Part shown: positions 16,261 through 24,449 of the stretch, piece by piece
How the letters are laid out: each line of letters opens with the position of its first letter
Position numbering within the stretch: position 1 is the stretch's first letter
Assembly: GCA_903830985.1 (NCBI GenBank)
Contig: CAIKVZ010000154.1
Location: forward strand, 1-33,116
Origin: an uncultured beta proteobacterium
Lineage (GTDB): Bacteria > Pseudomonadota > Gammaproteobacteria > Burkholderiales > Burkholderiaceae_C
DNA length: 33,116 nt
Direction of reading: 5' to 3'
Translations under genes and position numbers: made by a program
The notes under the pieces: model-generated
The model's database searches: none
The model's input: the letters and a program-made list of their open reading frames with translations, nothing else
Told to the model about the DNA's origin: nothing

Positions 16261-17763
16261 ATGACGCTGAAATTGATGGCCTGGAGTGATCAGTTCGTCA
16301 CCGGCCTGGACACCGTGGACGCGCAGCACCGCGAACTGGTGAACCTGGTGAATGGCGCAGCACCCTACTTGGCCCAGGCCGGGGACGCCGGCATGCAGGC
16401 GGCCGGGCCGCTGCTCAAGCGCCTCACCGATTACGCCGCCATCCACTTCAGCTACGAAGAGGAATTGATGCGCGCGGAGCAGATCGCACCGGCCTACCTG
16501 GAGCAGCACCAACGCAGCCACGCGGCTTTCGTCGATGAGGTGCTGCTGATGCAGCGTCAGGCGCAACAGGACGGCCAACTCAGCGGCAACGACCTGCTGC
16601 GCTTCCTCACCAGTTGGTTGACCTTTCACATCCTGTCGGAGGACAAGCGCATGGCCAGCCAGGTGCGCGCCATTCGGGCCGGGCAAGCCCCGGCACAGGC
16701 ACGCATCGAAGCCGACAAGGGAGACGGCGCGCCGCACGCTGTATACACCAGTGCGCTGATCGATCTGTTCACCCTGCTGAACGAACGCAACCGCACCCTG
16801 CTGCAGGCGAATCAGCAAGTGCAGCAGGCGCAAAGCGAACTGGCAGCGGCCAACCTGCTGCTGGAAGCGCGCGTGCAGGAGCGCACGGGCGAACTGGCCG
16901 CAGCCAACGCCTCGCTGCAGGCCGAGCGCCAAGCCCTGGTGGACTCGATGGCGCGACTCGAACGCACGCAAGGACAGTTACTGCAGTCCGAGAAGATGGC
17001 CGCCGTGGGGCAATTGGCTGCAGGTGTGGCGCACGAGATCAACAACCCGATCGGCTTCATCAGCTCCAACCTGAACTCGCTGGAAAAATACCTTCAGCAA
17101 TTGTTCGCTGTCATACAAGCCTACGAGCAAGCCGGTCCAGCCCCGAATGAGGCCGTGCAGGCCGCGCGTGCGCAATCGGACATTGAATTCCTGCGCCAGG
17201 ACATCCCCGAATTGCTCAGGGAGTCGAGCGAGGGACTGGCCCGGGTGAAGACCATCGTCAGCGGACTGCGCGACTTTTCCCGTGCGGACGACGGACAGTG
17301 GCTGGAGGCAGATCTGAACCATGGGCTGGAGTCGGCACTGAGCATGGTCTGGAACGAGGTCAAGTACAAGGCCGAAGTGGTCCGGGACCTGGGGCCCTTG
17401 CCCCAGGTCCCTTGCATTGCCGCGCAGCTCAACCAGGTGTTCGTCAATCTGCTGGTGAACGCCGCGCAGGCCATCGATGGCAAGGGCATCATCACGCTGC
17501 GCAGCCGGGCACAAGGCGATGAGGTGTGGTTGGAGATAGCCGACAACGGGCGTGGCATGTCGGCCGAGGTGCAGAAAAGAATTTTCGAACCCTTCTACAC
17601 CACCAAGGCGGTGGGCAAGGGAACCGGCCTGGGTTTGTCGATTTCCTGGGAAATCGTCAGCCGCCACCACGGCCGCATCGAAGTGCAAAGCGCGCCGGGA
17701 GCAGGCAGCTGCTTTCGCATCACGCTGCCGGCGAAGGCGCACGTCGACGCAGCTGCAACCTGA
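16261..17763 (+). CDS. Hemerythrin-domain sensor histidine kinase
   Basis: A 500-residue soluble kinase whose N-terminus is a bacteriohemerythrin (about 5-135), a four-helix bundle that binds O2 (and can bind NO) at a non-heme diiron site. All seven ligands are visible: H23, H62, E66, H83, H87, H123 and D128, in the spacings HxxxE, HxxxH and HxxxxD typical of the family. A long coiled coil (~165-245) passes the signal to the kinase core: H-box AGVAHEINNPIGF with H258, N-box FVNLLVNAAQAI, G1 DNGRGM, F-box IFEPFYTTK and G2 GKGTGLGLS. No receiver and no membrane segment is present, so the target must be another protein. The three receivers encoded just upstream are the natural candidates. It is the last gene, 41 bases after the REC gene, with a weak ribosome binding site. 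Confidence 0.93.
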   Translation: MTLKLMAWSDQFVTGLDTVDAQHRELVNLVNGAAPYLAQAGDAGMQAAGPLLKRLTDYAAIHFSYEEELMRAEQIAPAYLEQHQRSHAAFVDEVLLMQRQAQQDGQLSGNDLLRFLTSWLTFHILSEDKRMASQVRAIRAGQAPAQARIEADKGDGAPHAVYTSALIDLFTLLNERNRTLLQANQQVQQAQSELAAANLLLEARVQERTGELAAANASLQAERQALVDSMARLERTQGQLLQSEKMAAVGQLAAGVAHEINNPIGFISSNLNSLEKYLQQLFAVIQAYEQAGPAPNEAVQAARAQSDIEFLRQDIPELLRESSEGLARVKTIVSGLRDFSRADDGQWLEADLNHGLESALSMVWNEVKYKAEVVRDLGPLPQVPCIAAQLNQVFVNLLVNAAQAIDGKGIITLRSRAQGDEVWLEIADNGRGMSAEVQKRIFEPFYTTKAVGKGTGLGLSISWEIVSRHHGRIEVQSAPGAGSCFRITLPAKAHVDAAAT

Positions 17764-17785
17764 CGCGCTGCGGTGGCGCAGCGTG
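17764..17785. terminator. GC-rich hairpin between convergent genes, possible terminator
   Basis: CGCTGCG (17766-17772) pairs perfectly with CGCAGCG (17777-17783) around a GTGG loop, and one G-U and one C-G pair extend the stem. It lies exactly between the stops of the kinase and gabT genes. There is no T-tract on either strand, so intrinsic termination would be weak and it may only block 3' exonucleases. Confidence 0.35.
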
Positions 17786-17797
17786 CCGCAGCCGGGC

Positions 17798-19084
17798 TCA
17801 GCGCACGGCGGCGGGCAACACCGACTTCAATGCCTGCCCGAGCGTGAGCAGCGCCGCGTCGAACTGCGCATCGGGAATCGTCAGCGGATGCAGGAAACGG
17901 ATCACGTTGCCGTAGACGCCGCAGGTCAGCAGCAGCAGGCCGTGGTCCAGCGCGTGCTGCTGCACGCGCACGGTGATCTCGGCGCTGGGCTGACCCGTGG
18001 CCGGGTCGACGAATTCCACCGCGTTCATGGCCCCTAGCCCACGCACCTGCGCCATGCAGGGGTTGTGCGCCTGCGCCGCCTCCAGGAACGCGCGCAGTTT
18101 GGCGCCGAGCGCCTCGGCGCGCGCCAACAGCGACTCAGTCACCAGCGTGTCGAGCACGGCGTGGGCTGCGGCCACGGCCAGCGGGTTGCCGGCGTAGGTG
18201 CCGCCCAGGCCGCCGGGCGCGGGCGCGTCCATCACCTCGGCGCGACCGCACAGGCCCGACAGCGGCATGCCGCCGGCCAGGCTCTTGGCCATGGTGATGA
18301 TGTCGGCCTGCACGGAGTGGTGCTCCATGGCAAACAGTTTGCCAGTGCGGCCAAAGCCGGTCTGCACCTCGTCGGCGATCAGCAGGATGCCGTGCTGGTC
18401 GCAGATGGCGCGCAGTTTCACCATCAACTCGGGCGGCGCCACGTTGAAGCCGCCCTCGCCCTGCACCGGCTCGATGATGACGGCGGCGACGCGCTGCGGG
18501 TCGACATCGGTCTTGAACAAGCGCTCCAGCGCCTGCATGCTGTCGGCCACCGACACATGCTGCGTTTCGCTCGGGAACGGCACGTGGTAGACGTCGGCCG
18601 GCATCGGGCCAAAGCCCAGCTTGTAGGGCGCGACCTTGCCGGTCAGCGCCATGCCCATCAGGGTGCGGCCGTGAAAGGCGCCGGAAAAGGCCACGATGGC
18701 GGCGCGTTGGGTGTAGCAGCGCGCAATCTTCACGGCGTTTTCCACGGCTTCCACGCCGGTGGTGAAGAAGGCGGTTTTCTTGGGACCGGCGATCGGCACC
18801 AGGGCGTTGATGCGCTCGGCCAGCGCCACCGAACTCTCGTAGGGAACGATCTGGTAGGCGGTGTGCGTGAAGCGCTCCAGCTGCTTCGTGATGGCCGCCA
18901 CCACGGCCGGGTGCCGGTGTCCGGTATTGAGCACCGCGATGCCGGCGGCGAAGTCGGTGTAGGCCCGCCCCTCCACGTCCCAGATCGTCGAGTTCTCTGC
19001 CCGGTCCGCGTAGAAGTTGCACATCACACCGACACCACGGGGTGACGAGGCGATGCGGCGTTGGTTGATTTCAGAGTTCTTCAT
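17798..19084 (-). CDS. gabT: 4-aminobutyrate aminotransferase (class III PLP enzyme)
   Basis: Transfers the amino group of GABA to 2-oxoglutarate, giving succinate semialdehyde and glutamate; the enzyme is cytosolic and PLP-dependent. The 428 residues match the usual GabT length. Visible features are the PLP-phosphate site TTGVEAVENAVKIAR (108-122), SGAFHGRT, the EPVQGEGG motif at 205-212, D239 in ADEVQTGFGRTG, and the Schiff-base lysine K267 in TMAKSLAGG. The N-terminus RRIASSPRGVG is also GabT-like. No gabD or gabP is adjacent. AAAGGA sits six bases before the ATG at 19084. Two near-identical 12-base direct repeats in the upstream gap (19111-19145) could be the binding site of a MocR/GabR-type regulator. 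5-aminovalerate is a possible alternative substrate. Confidence 0.93.
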   Translation of the reverse strand: MKNSEINQRRIASSPRGVGVMCNFYADRAENSTIWDVEGRAYTDFAAGIAVLNTGHRHPAVVAAITKQLERFTHTAYQIVPYESSVALAERINALVPIAGPKKTAFFTTGVEAVENAVKIARCYTQRAAIVAFSGAFHGRTLMGMALTGKVAPYKLGFGPMPADVYHVPFPSETQHVSVADSMQALERLFKTDVDPQRVAAVIIEPVQGEGGFNVAPPELMVKLRAICDQHGILLIADEVQTGFGRTGKLFAMEHHSVQADIITMAKSLAGGMPLSGLCGRAEVMDAPAPGGLGGTYAGNPLAVAAAHAVLDTLVTESLLARAEALGAKLRAFLEAAQAHNPCMAQVRGLGAMNAVEFVDPATGQPSAEITVRVQQHALDHGLLLLTCGVYGNVIRFLHPLTIPDAQFDAALLTLGQALKSVLPAAVR

Positions 19085-19110
19085 GGCGTCCTTTACGATG
19101 GGTGAAGCAA

Positions 19111-19145
19111 AACTCCATTAAACGGCGAGGTGGAACTGCATTAAA
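19111..19145. promoter_or_regulatory. Direct repeat in the gabT / hybrid-kinase divergent promoter region
   Basis: AACTCCATTAAA (19111-19122) and AACTGCATTAAA (19134-19145) differ at one base and start 23 bases apart, about two helical turns, so both would face the same side of the DNA. MocR-family regulators such as GabR and TauR are known to bind direct repeats near aminotransferase genes. Assigning this site to such a regulator is inference; none is encoded in the window. Confidence 0.45.
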
Positions 19146-19178
19146 GTACCGCATTGGCGTTTTGGATGGAGCCATTCA

Positions 19179-20861
19179 ATGACCCCTGCCCTCAAGGTGC
19201 CGAGTCCACCTGATCAAGCCCAAGTCGAAAGTCCCATGACGCCCAAGCCCTCTGCAAAGCCCCCGCATGAAGCCCCGGCCGCCGCTGCCGACACCGTTGC
19301 CGGCGCCGCCGCCCTGCTGGCCGAAGAGCGCACATTGCTGAACGCCACGATTCAGGCCATGCGCCAGGGCCTCATGGTCATCGGACCGGACCAGCGGGTC
19401 AAACTCTTCAACGACCAGGTCTGCGAGATCCTGAACCTGCCCCCGGCCTTTCTGGCGGCGAAACCGCTGCTGTCGGAGGTGGTCGGATTGCAGCAGCGGC
19501 GCGGTGATTTCGGCGCTTCCTTTGGCCTGGTGCAGGACCATGCACGCGACTATGTCGCCTCGCTGGGCGTGCAAGTGGAAATAACGCCACGCACCTACAC
19601 GCGCGTCACGGCAGACGGCCGCTCCATTGAGGTGCAGACCCACCCCATGCCATCGGGCGACGTGGTGCGTACCTACAGCGATATCACGCCCTACGAAGCG
19701 GCCAAGCAAAAAGCGGAGGAAGCCTCCGAGGCCAAAAGCCGCTTTCTGGCCAACATGAGCCACGAAATCCGCACACCCATGAACGGCGTGATCGGCCTGA
19801 CGCAGTTGTTGCTGCAAACCCCGCTGAACCCGGAACAAGCGGAGTACGCTCAGGGCATCGCCCAGTCCAGCGAAGCCTTGCTGGCCATCATCAACGACAT
19901 TCTGGACCTGTCGAAGATCGAAGCCGGGCACATGAGCTTCGAGGTGCGAGCGTTCAGTTTTCCGGAACTGCTGCAGTCGGTGCAGGCGCTGCTCAAGCCC
20001 CGGGCTGAGGAAAAGGGCATAGGCTTGCACTTCGTCACGGCCCCAAGCGTTGCCCCACGCTACCTCGGCGACTGTCTGCGCATCCGCCAGATTCTGCTCA
20101 ACCTGGTGGGCAATGCGGTGAAGTTCACGCAGCAAGGCGAGGTCAGTCTCAGCGTGGAACCGCTCGCGCAGGGGCTGCGCTTTGAAGTCAGGGACTCGGG
20201 CATCGGCATTGCCGAACGCGCGCAGGGCAAACTGTTCTCCAGCTTCAGCCAGGTTGACACCTCGACCTCGCGCAAGTTTGGCGGCACCGGGCTGGGACTG
20301 GCCATCTGCAAGCGCCTGACCGAGGGCATGGGCGGGCGCATTGGTGTGCACAGCGCAGAACTACAGGGCAGCTGCTTCTGGTTCGAATTGCCGCTCCAGG
20401 AAACAGCACAGACGCTGCCTGACGACATGCCTGCATGGTCCCCGGGCAGCCCACTGGCGGCGCCAGGGCCGGCGGCCGAAAGCACCGTGCTGCCCATCCT
20501 GCTGGTGGAGGACAACAAGATCAACCAAAAAGTCGCGCTGGCCTTGCTGGCCCGCCTCGGCTACTCGGCTGACCTCGCACAAAACGGCATCGAGGCAGTG
20601 CATGCCGCCAGCGCCAAACGCTACGCGCTGATTCTCATGGACATGCAAATGCCGGAGATGGACGGCCTCCAGGCCACCCGACTGATTCGCGGGGAGATCG
20701 GCCCAAACCAGCAAATCACCATCGTGGCGCTCACTGCCAACGCCATGCGCTCAGACCACGAGGCCTGTCTGGCTGCCGGCATGAACGATGTGCTGACCAA
20801 ACCGCTGGACCGCGCCCTGCTCGCCGAGCGCCTGACGCATTACCTCGGTCGACGTGACTAA
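19179..20861 (+). CDS. Hybrid sensor histidine kinase (PAS-HisKA-HATPase-REC)
   Basis: A 560-residue soluble hybrid kinase. A Pro/Ala-rich leader (~1-45) precedes a PAS domain (~52-172) of the type seen in [20 protein letters not shown]. Dimerisation and phospho-acceptor helices follow, with H195 in [16 protein letters not shown]; then the ATPase domain with the N-box [13 protein letters not shown]1 RDSGIGI, F-box LFSSFSQVD and G2 GGTGLGLAI; then a receiver (~434-555) with acceptor D488 in [11 protein letters not shown]. There is no transmembrane segment. The next phosphorelay partner (an Hpt protein) is not seen in the window. GGAG lies about seven bases before the ATG at 19179. The stop overlaps by four bases the stop of the convergent zinc-ribbon gene. 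Its PAS domain closely resembles the second PAS of the GGDEF-EAL protein encoded 0.5 kb downstream. Confidence 0.93.
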   Translation: MTPALKVPSPPDQAQVESPMTPKPSAKPPHEAPAAAADTVAGAAALLAEERTLLNATIQAMRQGLMVIGPDQRVKLFNDQVCEILNLPPAFLAAKPLLSEVVGLQQRRGDFGASFGLVQDHARDYVASLGVQVEITPRTYTRVTADGRSIEVQTHPMPSGDVVRTYSDITPYEAAKQKAEEASEAKSRFLANMSHEIRTPMNGVIGLTQLLLQTPLNPEQAEYAQGIAQSSEALLAIINDILDLSKIEAGHMSFEVRAFSFPELLQSVQALLKPRAEEKGIGLHFVTAPSVAPRYLGDCLRIRQILLNLVGNAVKFTQQGEVSLSVEPLAQGLRFEVRDSGIGIAERAQGKLFSSFSQVDTSTSRKFGGTGLGLAICKRLTEGMGGRIGVHSAELQGSCFWFELPLQETAQTLPDDMPAWSPGSPLAAPGPAAESTVLPILLVEDNKINQKVALALLARLGYSADLAQNGIEAVHAASAKRYALILMDMQMPEMDGLQATRLIRGEIGPNQQITIVALTANAMRSDHEACLAAGMNDVLTKPLDRALLAERLTHYLGRRD

Positions 20862-21211
20862 TCCAGCGTCATCCCGGCAAACTTCAGGGCCGGTCGCCCG
20901 TCCGCGAAAAACGCGTCGAAACAGCGCGTGCAGTGTCGGCAGAACAGGTGCGGATAGATCACATGGTTGAGCCGCAGCACCAGTTGCAGCGGCACGCCCT
21001 GGCAGTTCGGACAGGTCTCGCGCATCTGCCCCACGGCGGTGACGTCCTGCGCCACCAGTCCTGCTGGGCTCATGACACCCTCGACAACCAGACTTGCATC
21101 GACCTCGACCAGCGTCAGCGCCGGCGCCGTGGGCGACCTGCGACCCAAGCCCGTTGCACCAGGACCGCTGCGCTCGGCCGAAGGCGGGTTTTCTTGCACG
21201 TGATTTGACAT
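20858..21211 (-). CDS. Small CxxC zinc-ribbon-like protein of unknown function
   Basis: I do not recognise a named family. With the ATG at 21211 the product has 117 residues and no membrane segment. The first ~40 residues look disordered (many Pro, Ser, Gly). The second half carries CPNC (67-70) and CRHCTRC (91-97), a spacing that would form a zinc ribbon or rubredoxin-like knuckle, around the hydrophobic strand [18 protein letters not shown]. Such domains bind nucleic acid or protein, or act in redox sensing. The start is fixed by a perfect AGGAGG six bases upstream; a further in-frame ATG at 21229 lacks one. It is transcribed convergently with the hybrid kinase, with the two stops overlapping by four bases, and divergently from the GGDEF-EAL gene. 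Confidence 0.8.
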   Translation of the reverse strand: MSNHVQENPPSAERSGPGATGLGRRSPTAPALTLVEVDASLVVEGVMSPAGLVAQDVTAVGQMRETCPNCQGVPLQLVLRLNHVIYPHLFCRHCTRCFDAFFADGRPALKFAGMTLD

Positions 21212-21217
21212 GACGAA

Positions 21218-21223
21218 CCTCCT
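21218..21223 (-). promoter_or_regulatory. Perfect Shine-Dalgarno deciding the start of the zinc-ribbon gene
   Basis: AGGAGG on the minus strand, six bases before ATG 21211. It overlaps the codons that would follow the alternative upstream ATG at 21229, which argues for the shorter protein. Confidence 0.7.
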
Positions 21224-21259
21224 GAGCAAATCATCGACGCTATGAAGCGATCACGCAAC

Positions 21260-21304
21260 CTATATTGCGCGAATCCCAGCGTCCCTCGCAGCGATGCTAT
21301 ATTG
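21260..21304. repeat. Repeated CTATATTG octamer in the divergent intergenic region
   Basis: CTATATTG occurs at 21260-21267 and again at 21297-21304, starting 37 bases apart, in the 157-base gap between the zinc-ribbon gene and the GGDEF-EAL gene. The AT-rich cores stand out from GC-rich surroundings and could be -10 elements or regulator half-sites. No well-spaced -35 box was found for either. Confidence 0.35.
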
Positions 21305-21368
21305 AACGAAGTAAGGCGCACCGCCTGTCTCAAACCCGCCCCTTGGAGGGGACGTAATCCGACATCCC

Positions 21369-24335
21369 GTGAAGCCAGAACAACCTTCGACCTCAAACCC
21401 GTCGCGCAATGCCTCGGAGTTCGCTGCGGCTGGGCTCCCGAGCGCGGGTGACAACCCCTGGAAACTGGCCCTGGAGGGCACGGACGCGGGGGTTTGGTAC
21501 TGGGACCTGGTGACGGACGAAAAAACGCACTCCAGGCGCTGGGAAGAAATGCTCGGTTACGCGCCCGGCGAACTGGTGCAGGGACAGCTCGACCTGGCCC
21601 AACTGGTGCACCCGCAGGATTTCGCAACACTGACAGCTGCCGTCGCTGACTACCTCGAGGGGCGCCAGCCGGGTTACAGCGTCGACGTGCGCCTACGCTG
21701 CAAGGACGGCAGTTGGAAGTGGATCCTGGCTAGCGGCCTGATCGTGAGCCGGGACGCGCAGGGCAAACCATTGCGCCTGATCGGCACGCACACCGACATC
21801 AGCGAACGCAAGCAGGCCGAAGCCCAACTGCGCGATCTGAACGCCCAACTCGAGGAGAAAACCCGGCTGCTGCAGACCACGCTGGACAGCATCAGCCAGG
21901 GCATCTTCATGATCGACGCCGAGGAGCGCGTCACCACCTGGAACCCCAGGGTGTGCGAGATGCTCAATCTGCCGCCGAGCCTGCTGGCAGGACGCGCCAC
22001 GCTGCAGGAGCTCACCCTGTTCCAGCTGCAAAGGGGCGACTTCGGACCACAGGGCGAGAGGGTTGACGCCAACGCGCGCCAGTATGTGACCGCAGGCAGC
22101 AATTACGCCGCCGCCGGAACCCTTCCAACGCACTACCTGAGGGAAACGCCCGCCGGACGCACGCTGGAGATCGCCACGCAGTCGCTGCCGGGCGCAGGCA
22201 TGGTGCGCACTTTTACCGATGTCACGGACTACGTCCAGGCCGAATCGGCGCGCCGACAGCTCAACCAGTTGCTCGACATCACGCAGTCCATGGCGCGTGT
22301 AGGCGGGCTCGAGGTCGATGTGGTCAAGGATCGCCTGTTCTGGACGGCCGGCACCTACCGCATCCTGGAAACCTCGCCCGAAGAGTTCAGCCCCACGACA
22401 CAGGCCAGCGCCCGGCACTTTTATGCGCCCGAGTCGCTGGCCTTGATTCGGTCGATTTATTCGAACACCCAGGCACAGGCCAGGTCGCACGACATCGAAA
22501 TCGAGATGATCACCGCCAGGGGACGACGCATCTGGGTCCATGCCATCGGCACTGCGGTCTGGGAAGAAGGCCGGCTGATCAAGCGCATCGGCATCATTCA
22601 GGACATCAGCGAGCGCAAACAGGCGCAGGCCCTGACGCGCGAGAACGAGCAGCGCTGGAAGCTCGCGCTGGAAGGCGTGGGCGACGGCATGTGGGACTGG
22701 AACATCCAGACCGGCGAAGAGTTCTATTCGAAAAACCTGCTTGCCATGTACGGTTTCGGTGAGGCCGAGATTGGTGAGCACGTGAACGAATTCGACGATC
22801 GCACGCACCCCGAAGACATGGCGCAATTGCTCAAAGACCGTCAGACGCATTTTGACGGGCTGACAGCGACCTATACCAACGAACACCGCGTGCGCTGCAA
22901 GGACGGCAGCTGGAAATGGATACTGAGCCGGGGCACGCTCATCAGTCGCGACGACCAGGGACGCCCGCTGCGCATGATAGGCACGCACACCGACATCAGC
23001 AGCCGCAAGGCCGCCGAGGTGCAGATCTGGCAGCAGGCGCATTTCGACCCGCTGACCGAACTGCCGAATCGGCGCATGTTGCGCGACCGGCTGGCGCAGG
23101 AAATCAGGCAGAGCCGGCGTGATGGCCAGCAGTTCGCGCTGCTGTTCATCGACCTGGACCACTTCAAGGAGGTCAATGACACGCTGGGCCACGACCGCGG
23201 CGACCTCTTGCTGATTGAAGTGGCGCGCCGACTGCGTGCCAGCGTGCGCGAATGCGACACCGTGGCTCGCATGGGCGGAGACGAATTCACCATCATCCTG
23301 ACGCAGCTCGCCGATGTTGCGGCCCTGGAGCCCGTGCTGCAAAAACTGCTGCAGACCATGGAGGGCGTGTTCCAGCTCGAAGACGATCAGGTCTTCGTCA
23401 CTGCCAGCATCGGCGTCACCATGTACCCAACCGATGGCGGCGACGTGGAAGGCCTGTTCAAGAACGCAGACCAGGCGCTGTACGTGGCCAAGGGCGCTGG
23501 ACGAAACCGCTTCAGCTTCTTCACACCCGCGCTGCAGGCCGCAGCACTTACCCGGGTTCGCCTGGCCCACGACCTGCGCTCGGGTTTGACCGAGGCGCAA
23601 TTCTGGCTCGCCTACCAACCCATCGTCGAACTGGTCAGCGGCGCCGTGCACAAGGCCGAGGCGCTGCTGCGCTGGCAGCACCCGACGCGCGGCCTCATCA
23701 GCCCAGCAGACTTCATCCCGATCGCCGAAGCCAGCGGTCTGATCGTGGACATCGGCGAGTGGGTATTTCGCCAGGCAGCGGCCCAGGTGCAGCTTTGGCG
23801 CAGCACGCTCGACCCGCGCTTTCAGATCAGCATCAACCGCTCGCCGGTGCAGTTTCACCAAAGGGTCAAGGCCGAACAGCCCTGGGCGCAGAAGTTGCAG
23901 GACATGGGCTTGCCGGGCAACAGCATGGTGATGGAAATCACCGAAGGCCTGCTGCTCGACTCCAGCGACGCCGTGGCCGAGCAGATCATCGAGTTGCAGG
24001 ACGCGGGCATCGGCGTCTCGCTGGACGACTTTGGCACGGGCTATTCATCGCTGTCCTACCTGCAAAAATTCAACATCGACTTCATCAAGATCGACCAGTC
24101 CTTTGTGCGGCATCTGATCCCGGGGTCCACCGATCTGGCCTTGTGCAAGGCCATCATCCTGATGGCCCATGAACTCGGCATGAAGGTGATCGCCGAGGGC
24201 GTTGAAACCGCGCAGCAGCGCGCCTTGCTGCTGGCTGCGGGTTGCGACTACGGCCAGGGCTACCTGTTTGCCAGGCCCATGCCGGTGCAGCAATTTGACG
24301 CGTTCATGGCGGCGCACCCGCCAAGGGCGGCATAG
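21369..24335 (+). CDS. PASx4-GGDEF-EAL dual c-di-GMP cyclase/phosphodiesterase
   Basis: A 988-residue soluble protein with four PAS domains (about 30-150, 163-300, 302-418 and 430-548), GGDEF (~555-715) and EAL (~730-975). PAS1 and PAS4 are close copies: both contain RCKDGSWKWIL and IGTHTDIS. The cyclase site is intact (GGDEF at 636-640, FIDLDHFKEVND upstream), with an RxxD inhibitory site RECD at 627-630. The EAL site is also intact: EALLRW at 764, INRSPVQF, MEITEG, DDFGTG, KIDQSF and AEGVET. Both activities are therefore possible, with PAS input setting the balance. No membrane segment is present. The start is probably GTG at 21369; a GGAGGGG tract lies about 16 bases upstream, rather far, so the true start is not certain. 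Confidence 0.92.
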   Translation: MKPEQPSTSNPSRNASEFAAAGLPSAGDNPWKLALEGTDAGVWYWDLVTDEKTHSRRWEEMLGYAPGELVQGQLDLAQLVHPQDFATLTAAVADYLEGRQPGYSVDVRLRCKDGSWKWILASGLIVSRDAQGKPLRLIGTHTDISERKQAEAQLRDLNAQLEEKTRLLQTTLDSISQGIFMIDAEERVTTWNPRVCEMLNLPPSLLAGRATLQELTLFQLQRGDFGPQGERVDANARQYVTAGSNYAAAGTLPTHYLRETPAGRTLEIATQSLPGAGMVRTFTDVTDYVQAESARRQLNQLLDITQSMARVGGLEVDVVKDRLFWTAGTYRILETSPEEFSPTTQASARHFYAPESLALIRSIYSNTQAQARSHDIEIEMITARGRRIWVHAIGTAVWEEGRLIKRIGIIQDISERKQAQALTRENEQRWKLALEGVGDGMWDWNIQTGEEFYSKNLLAMYGFGEAEIGEHVNEFDDRTHPEDMAQLLKDRQTHFDGLTATYTNEHRVRCKDGSWKWILSRGTLISRDDQGRPLRMIGTHTDISSRKAAEVQIWQQAHFDPLTELPNRRMLRDRLAQEIRQSRRDGQQFALLFIDLDHFKEVNDTLGHDRGDLLLIEVARRLRASVRECDTVARMGGDEFTIILTQLADVAALEPVLQKLLQTMEGVFQLEDDQVFVTASIGVTMYPTDGGDVEGLFKNADQALYVAKGAGRNRFSFFTPALQAAALTRVRLAHDLRSGLTEAQFWLAYQPIVELVSGAVHKAEALLRWQHPTRGLISPADFIPIAEASGLIVDIGEWVFRQAAAQVQLWRSTLDPRFQISINRSPVQFHQRVKAEQPWAQKLQDMGLPGNSMVMEITEGLLLDSSDAVAEQIIELQDAGIGVSLDDFGTGYSSLSYLQKFNIDFIKIDQSFVRHLIPGSTDLALCKAIILMAHELGMKVIAEGVETAQQRALLLAAGCDYGQGYLFARPMPVQQFDAFMAAHPPRAA

Positions 24336-24371
24336 ACGAATTTCCATCTTAGGAATCTACTTTTTTGTCGT

Positions 24372-24399
24372 TTGAATTCAGGCCGCGCTGCCGTAGAGT
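24372..24399 (+). promoter_or_regulatory. Possible sigma-70 promoter of metY
   Basis: TTGAAT (24372-24377) and TAGAGT (24394-24399) are separated by 16 bases, an acceptable -35/-10 arrangement in a short AT-rich stretch. It sits 51 bases before the chosen metY start. This is pattern evidence only. I looked for a SAM- or SAH-binding riboswitch here and saw none. Confidence 0.35.
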
Positions 24400-24449
24400 T
24401 ACCACCGACGCTGTTCACCTCACTGCCATTTCTTCAAAGGAAGCTTCCC

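Noticed and set aside
21693-23861. 722-codon open frame on the minus strand inside the GGDEF-EAL gene
   Set aside because: The plus strand has unmistakable PAS, GGDEF and EAL motifs over the same bases. The minus frame is rich in His, Gln, Arg and Ala, as expected from antisense of high-GC coding DNA, and has no ribosome binding site or family motif.
24336-24449. SAM or SAH riboswitch upstream of metY
   Set aside because: I looked for a multi-stem leader and saw no paired elements of useful length or recognisable consensus; the leader is only about 50 bases after the likely promoter.
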